DNA of 54,713 bases, taken from an uncultured Oscillospiraceae bacterium (GTDB taxonomy: Bacteria > Bacillota > Clostridia > Oscillospirales > Ruminococcaceae). The stretch spans positions 1 through 54,713 of the forward strand of contig USBI01000007.1 in NCBI GenBank assembly GCA_900552945.1. Reading direction: 5' to 3'. Position numbers and translations under genes: made by a program. Below are positions 50,837 to 54,713 of the stretch, piece after piece (the stretch's first letter is position 1; each line of letters opens with the position of its first letter). Under the pieces are notes generated by a model, which worked only from the letters and a program-made list of their open reading frames with translations, was not told where the DNA came from and made no database searches.

Positions 50837-52024
50837 TTATTCTTCCGTATCGTACAGGTAATTGACAACTTCCACAACCTTACCGCCACGGTAATACACA
50901 CGCGGAACCCTGTGCCCTACTGCGCAGACGATCTCATAGTTGATGGTAGATGCCATCTGTGCAAGCTCATCCGCACTGATATAAGCATCGCCATCCCTGC
51001 CGAAAATTGTCACTTCGTCACCCATTTGCACATCGGGAATGCCGGTTACATCCAGCATAAGCTGATCCATGCAGACCGTGCCGATTACTCGCGCGCGCTT
51101 GCCGCGCACCAGAAACTCCGCCCGATTGGAAAGCGAGCGGGAAAAACCGTCCGCATAACCCACAGGAACTGTGGCGACCATCATCTCGTGATCAGAAATA
51201 AAACGGCGCCCATAACTCACAGATGTATTCGGCGGGATGCGTTTCACCATGGAGACAACCGATTTCAGCTCCATGACCGGCTTCATCTTGGGATCAACCA
51301 CTTCATGACTGGGGTTTAACCCATATAAAATAATTCCCGCTCGCACAAACGGAAAATGTTCCGTTGTAAGGCGCTCGATTCCGGCGCTGTTTTTGGTGTG
51401 AGCAACCGGCAGATGAACCCCATGCTGCTCAAGCTTAGAGAGGATGTCGCAAAATGAAGCGAGTTGTTTTTGCGTATAGGCAACGGAATCCTCATTCGTT
51501 TCATCCGCAACCGCATAATGGGTAAAAATACCCGTGGGTTTCAGCTGCGGCATTGCACACACTTTAAGCAGTTCATCCAACGCATCGGCACCATCATGAT
51601 GAACAAAACCAATCCGCCCCATGCCTGTGTCAATTTTCAAATGGCACTCCAGCACCTTTCCCAAAGCAGCAAGCCGGTCATTGAGTTGTTTGGCATATTC
51701 CGGTGAATAGACGGTTTGAACCAGTTTATATTCCACCAGCAACGACGCCAATTCCACCGGAGTCATTCCAAGAATCAGAATCTTTCCCGTTATTCCGGAT
51801 TTACGAAGCGAAATGGCTTCCTCTACATTCGAAACACAAAACCAGTTAACGCCATTTCGCTCCAATTCAGCCGCTACCATACCATCCCCGTGGCCGTAGG
51901 CGTTTGCTTTAACTACCGCCATGATCTGCGCGTTTTCCGGCGCCATTTTACGAATATGCTCCAGATTATATCGCAAAGCGTCCAGATCAATTTTCGCCCA
52001 GCAGCGTTTGGTAAATGTTTGCAT
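50837..52024 (-). CDS. alr: Alanine racemase
   Basis: A PLP enzyme converting L-alanine to D-alanine for peptidoglycan. The 395-aa product carries the PLP Lys motif AVVKANAYGHG (near 37-47), the second catalytic Tyr in VSYGRRF, VPVGYADGFSRSL and CMDQLMLDVTG. The start at 52024 follows TGAGGAGCG; the frame to 52069 is an unsupported extension. The upstream gap contains the inverted repeat TATGAATA-aaaa-TATTCATA (52042-52061), a possible operator between the divergent alr and ypsA-like genes. Confidence 0.96.
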   Translation of the reverse strand: MQTFTKRCWAKIDLDALRYNLEHIRKMAPENAQIMAVVKANAYGHGDGMVAAELERNGVNWFCVSNVEEAISLRKSGITGKILILGMTPVELASLLVEYKLVQTVYSPEYAKQLNDRLAALGKVLECHLKIDTGMGRIGFVHHDGADALDELLKVCAMPQLKPTGIFTHYAVADETNEDSVAYTQKQLASFCDILSKLEQHGVHLPVAHTKNSAGIERLTTEHFPFVRAGIILYGLNPSHEVVDPKMKPVMELKSVVSMVKRIPPNTSVSYGRRFISDHEMMVATVPVGYADGFSRSLSNRAEFLVRGKRARVIGTVCMDQLMLDVTGIPDVQMGDEVTIFGRDGDAYISADELAQMASTINYEIVCAVGHRVPRVYYRGGKVVEVVNYLYDTEE

Positions 52025-52041
52025 ACAATCGCTCCTCAAAA

Positions 52042-52061
52042 TATGAATAAAAATATTCATA
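52042..52061. promoter_or_regulatory. Palindrome between divergent alr and ypsA-like genes
   Basis: TATGAATA-aaaa-TATTCATA, 8-bp arms, in an AT-rich gap with a plus-strand TATAAT at 52091-52096. It could be an operator or simply AT-rich promoter sequence. Confidence 0.35.
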
Positions 52062-52142
52062 TTATTCATAATTTTTTCATAATATTAATATATAATACAA
52101 AACAAAGAGATAATCCACTTAAAACAGGAATGGAAGTTGGCT

Positions 52143-52655
52143 ATGAAGTGTCAAACCGCGTGTTTTTCCGGGCCAAGGCCCGAAAAATTACTTGAACCAT
52201 GGGATGAAAACAACCGTATGATCCAATCCATGAAAGAACAGCTCCAAAGCCGGATTGTTCGCGCTTCCTTAGACGGGTACTGCAATTTTATGACTGGTAT
52301 GGCCCGCGGCGTAGACATCATCGCAGCCGAAATTGTACTGCAGCTCAAAGAAATTATTCCTCACCTGACGCTCACTGCTGTCATTCCCTACCGGGAACAG
52401 CGGACGCAGCAGTCTGCCGCCTGGCGGATGCGTTATGACCGCATTTTGTCAGCCTGCAACACGACAATCGTACTCAGCGAACGGTACTACAACGGGTGCC
52501 TCCAAAACCGCAACCATTATATGGTCGACCACTCCGGCCGGTTGATTGCTGTCATTACCGGAGAACCCGGGGGAAGCCTTTCCACCTTTCAATATGCACA
52601 GCAAAAGAAACTGGAAACAGACATTGTCGCCGTACAACACCAGAAGTTAAAATAA
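52143..52655 (+). CDS. YpsA-like (DUF1273, SLOG fold) protein
   Basis: A 170-aa protein of the DUF1273 family, related to B. subtilis YpsA and to the nucleotide-binding SLOG/DprA fold: TACFSGPRPEKL at the N-terminus, FMTGMARGVDIIAAEIVL, PYREQRTQQ, and the C-terminal AVITGEPGGSLSTFQYAQ. YpsA influences cell division in Firmicutes; its biochemical role is unresolved. The ATG at 52143 is chosen; the TTG at 52137 is too close to the AGGAATGGAAG ribosome site. It is divergent from alr and alone on its strand. Confidence 0.85.
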   Translation: MKCQTACFSGPRPEKLLEPWDENNRMIQSMKEQLQSRIVRASLDGYCNFMTGMARGVDIIAAEIVLQLKEIIPHLTLTAVIPYREQRTQQSAAWRMRYDRILSACNTTIVLSERYYNGCLQNRNHYMVDHSGRLIAVITGEPGGSLSTFQYAQQKKLETDIVAVQHQKLK

Positions 52656-52740
52656 ATGCAGCGTTACAACGCATAGCCTTTTTTATTTTACACCATTTAA
52701 TGGATAGAAACAACAATTCTTTCCATATTTTCATAAAAAA

Positions 52741-52763
52741 GAAACGGGCAATACTGCCCGTTT
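52741..52763 (-). terminator. Terminator for tadA
   Basis: On the minus strand AAACGGGCA-gtat-TGCCCGTTT then CTTTTTT. The remaining gap 52656-52887 also holds a small hairpin CAGAAAT/ATTTCTG near 52811-52831; no gene is seen. Confidence 0.65.
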
Positions 52764-52887
52764 GAAATAAGATGAAATAAAATGAATTTAATAATAAAGG
52801 AGAGGGTAAAACAGAAATAATTCATTTCTGTACTCATATTATAACAGCATTTCCTGTTTGAGATATGAATAATCACGTCAGCAAATA

Positions 52888-53346
52888 TTACTTTTTTCTT
52901 AACTTTTTAAAAAACGACTGCAATAGGTCAGCACATTCCTGCTGCAAAACTCCGGCTTCCAAAACCGGGCGATGATTAAAATCACACGCAAACAGATTAA
53001 TCAAAGAGCCGCAGCTTCCGGCTTTGGGGTCAAATGCGCCGAAAACAACTCTTCGAATCCGGGAATTGATGATCGCCCCCGCGCACATGGGGCACGGTTC
53101 CAAGGTAACGTACAATTCACATTCATGCAAACGCCAGCCACCAAGCTTTTCACAAGCTTTATCAATGGCAATCAGTTCCGCATGACAGAGTGAATTTTTA
53201 TTTATTTCTCGAAGATTATATCCCGTCGATATCACTTCGCCGTCTTTAACCACCACTGCTCCGATGGGTACTTCACCCATTTCGCCGGCTATTTTCGCCT
53301 GTTCCAGCGCCATGCGCATAAATTCATAATCCTTTTGTGTTACCAT
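52888..53346 (-). CDS. tadA: tRNA-specific adenosine deaminase
   Basis: Deaminates A34 to inosine in the tRNA-Arg(ACG) anticodon. The 152-aa protein has the cytidine-deaminase fold with zinc ligands and catalytic Glu in CHAELIA (near 55-61) and PCPMCAGAI (near 85-93), plus DPKAGSCGSL, the loop typical of TadA. The start MVTQKDYEFM at 53346 is in the normal place. The stop of the CPBP gene is 4 bp upstream, so the two are co-transcribed. Confidence 0.95.
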   Translation of the reverse strand: MVTQKDYEFMRMALEQAKIAGEMGEVPIGAVVVKDGEVISTGYNLREINKNSLCHAELIAIDKACEKLGGWRLHECELYVTLEPCPMCAGAIINSRIRRVVFGAFDPKAGSCGSLINLFACDFNHRPVLEAGVLQQECADLLQSFFKKLRKK

Positions 53347-53350
53347 ACCA

Positions 53351-54415
53351 CTACACCTGCACCCAAAAATACACCATCAGCAACAGCGCAATCATTATAC
53401 CGCCGCTTGAGAAAAACACCGTCAATCTTTTTCCAACTGTCCATGTGGTTTTTAACTGTGGAATAGTAAAAGCTGATGGTTCACGACGAACAAATACCAA
53501 AAACGACATGATTCCCGCCGCAATCAAAACCAATGAAATCATATTGCTGATCATCTGATAATTTTGAGGTGCCCATTCATTAAGCAGCATGACTTCAAAA
53601 AACGAAACCGCATTGACACAAAAATGCAGAAGGATTCCTGTCCACAACGACCTGGTCCGCATGACGAAATAACCAATTACCAAACCAAGAATCATTGCAT
53701 TGACCGCCTGCATCGCATTAAAATGTGCCAAAGCAAAAAGAAGCGAAGAAACTACCAGCGCGATGCTGTCGCCAAAGCAGCGAAGCGGTTGCATGATCGC
53801 CCCGCGAAAAAAGAGTTCCTCCAAAAAAGCGGGTACAATCGTCAACAGAATAAAATACAACAGGATATCTGCCTCAGACTCGGGCGTTTGGTAATTCGGC
53901 TGTGAAACATTCCAACCAAACATCACAAGCAGTTTTTGAACGATTTGCGCTGCAAAACTGCCAATCACCGTTGCGGCAAGCGTCATGGGAACGGTGTAAA
54001 AAAACGTTCTCAAACGCGGCGGTTTCATCACGCCATAAAATCTTATCCGGCGTTTCAACGCACTATAAAGAAACAAGGCGGGCACTCCCAGTTTCAGCAC
54101 GGATACCACGATTTGGACCAGATAAATCATAAACTGGGCGCCATAGACCTGCATGCTGGTAAAATTAACATAAACAGGAAGCCCCATCGCTGAAAACAGA
54201 AGTGTGACCGGCAACGTCGCGAATACTGAAATTAAAACGAAGAATACAATCGCCAAACCTACATGATTTGCTACATAATGAAGTTTCCTGCGGCGTTCTT
54301 CTTCCGGGTCATGATTGGTAAAACCCGTACCCGGAACAAACGTATAACCTCGTTGAGATTCATCCGCTTTCTGATATTTGACATCGTAACCTTTATAATC
54401 TTGTTGTTCGCTCAC
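53351..54415 (-). CDS. CPBP-family intramembrane metalloprotease
   Basis: A 354-aa integral membrane protein with eight or so helices, of the CPBP (Rce1/Abi) family. Family motif 1 EELFFRGAIM (in PAFLEELFFRG, near 199-208), motif 2 FALAHF (near 235) and motif 3 NAMILGLVIGYF are all present, so it is probably active. Relatives process prenylated proteins, bacteriocins or anti-sigma factors; the substrate here is unknown. The start is GTG 54415, with GGAGG 5 nt upstream; ATG 54427 would place that site inside the gene. An N-terminal cytoplasmic segment of about 50 polar residues precedes the first helix. Confidence 0.88.
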   Translation of the reverse strand: MSEQQDYKGYDVKYQKADESQRGYTFVPGTGFTNHDPEEERRRKLHYVANHVGLAIVFFVLISVFATLPVTLLFSAMGLPVYVNFTSMQVYGAQFMIYLVQIVVSVLKLGVPALFLYSALKRRIRFYGVMKPPRLRTFFYTVPMTLAATVIGSFAAQIVQKLLVMFGWNVSQPNYQTPESEADILLYFILLTIVPAFLEELFFRGAIMQPLRCFGDSIALVVSSLLFALAHFNAMQAVNAMILGLVIGYFVMRTRSLWTGILLHFCVNAVSFFEVMLLNEWAPQNYQMISNMISLVLIAAGIMSFLVFVRREPSAFTIPQLKTTWTVGKRLTVFFSSGGIMIALLLMVYFWVQV

Positions 54416-54582
54416 AACTTCCTCCATTGCAGACCATTTTTTACGAAAACAAATGTTAGCCTGAAAGACAGTCCCGCACTTTTTTCATTTCATTTGGTAT
54501 TCTAATTTACATTTTGTATTATTTTGTCGTTTTTATACAGATAAACGCATGCAAAAGCATGTCCTAAACAGCAGTTGCGTGA

Positions 54583-54713
54583 TTACCCCAGGGCAACGTC
54601 CAGCAGCATCATGATCAGAAAACCGGCCATCACACCAAGTGTTCCAACGTTGGAGTGTTCACCGAGATGCGCCTCCGGAATCAATTCCTCCACAACAACG
54701 TACATCATTGCTC
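54583..54713 (-). CDS. ZIP-family metal transporter, C-terminal fragment (cut by window edge)
   Basis: The last 42 or so codons of a gene running off the right edge. The minus strand reads AMMYVVVEELIPEAHLGEHS then VGTLGVMAGFLIMMLLDVAL and a stop at 54583. The EELIPE motif followed by a glycine-rich helix and LDVALG at the C-terminus is characteristic of ZIP (ZupT-like) zinc/divalent-metal importers. The upstream 5' part is outside the window, so start and length are unknown. The gap to the CPBP gene (54416-54582) contains a short GCATGC-type hairpin that may be its terminator. Confidence 0.85.
   Translation of the reverse strand, partial: AMMYVVVEELIPEAHLGEHSNVGTLGVMAGFLIMMLLDVALG

Overview
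The window looks like a chromosomal stretch of an endospore-forming, low-to-moderate-GC anaerobic Firmicute of class Clostridia, most likely Oscillospiraceae/Ruminococcaceae. This rests on sporulation genes (gpr, spoIIP, both dipicolinate synthase subunits), pyruvate phosphate dikinase, the Firmicutes order glmU-prs-pth-mfd, and DUF6062 and DUF4830 proteins. The genus is inference. Two pieces of Illumina Nextera adapter lie inside genes (9127-9145 in ftsX, 23845-23877 in fba), so this is a short-read assembly, possibly a metagenome bin, with uncorrected errors. No rRNA, tRNA, CRISPR array or complete insertion sequence was seen.

Layout. 1-2395: probable end of a mobile element lying against the 3' end of lysS, with an unidentified structured non-coding stretch and a two-gene unit (five zinc-ribbon repeats fused to a nuclease-like tail, plus a 59-residue protein). 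2396-5847: lysS with an extra C-terminal tRNA-binding domain, greA and an unrecognised gene. 5923-9977: ftsE-ftsX-M23 hydrolase-S41-like protein, a cell-wall hydrolysis operon whose S41 member has lost its catalytic Ser and Lys. 10046-16148: a CdaR/PucR-type regulator, a lone MsmK/UgpC-type ATPase, a pseudouridine synthase, a DUF4830 protein and an EF-G-like GTPase. 16368-20502: rlmB followed by a 953-residue membrane protein that looks like a P1B-type ATPase with its phosphorylation site lost, then a small membrane protein. 20503-20809: a non-coding island with a perfect 30-bp inverted repeat. 20810-24308: DUF6062 protein, YczE-type membrane protein, 8-oxoguanine glycosylase and class II aldolase.

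24558-28274: a corrinoid uptake operon (btuF-btuC-btuD-like plus a CGGC protein) behind a cobalamin riboswitch with a visible terminator/antiterminator. 28357-33663: a GH25 lysozyme, dpaA-dpaB with a sigma-K-like promoter, and gpr-spoIIP followed by a small membrane protein, with rpsT divergent. 34236-35602: two tandem, partly identical lipoproteins. 35889-40402: a rhamnose catabolic cluster (AraC regulator, rhaB, rhaA, rhaD). 40536-47153: glmU-prs-pth-mfd. 47471-52655: ppdK, a YfcE-type phosphodiesterase, alr and a YpsA-like protein. 52888-54713: tadA, a CPBP membrane protease and the C-terminal end of a ZIP metal transporter running off the right edge.

The region is mostly core genome. Apart from the left edge, the unusual content is two enzyme-derived proteins that have lost catalysis (S41 and P-type ATPase families), the LysRS fusion, the lipoprotein pair with a sharply bounded identical block, and the 20.5-kb inverted repeat.
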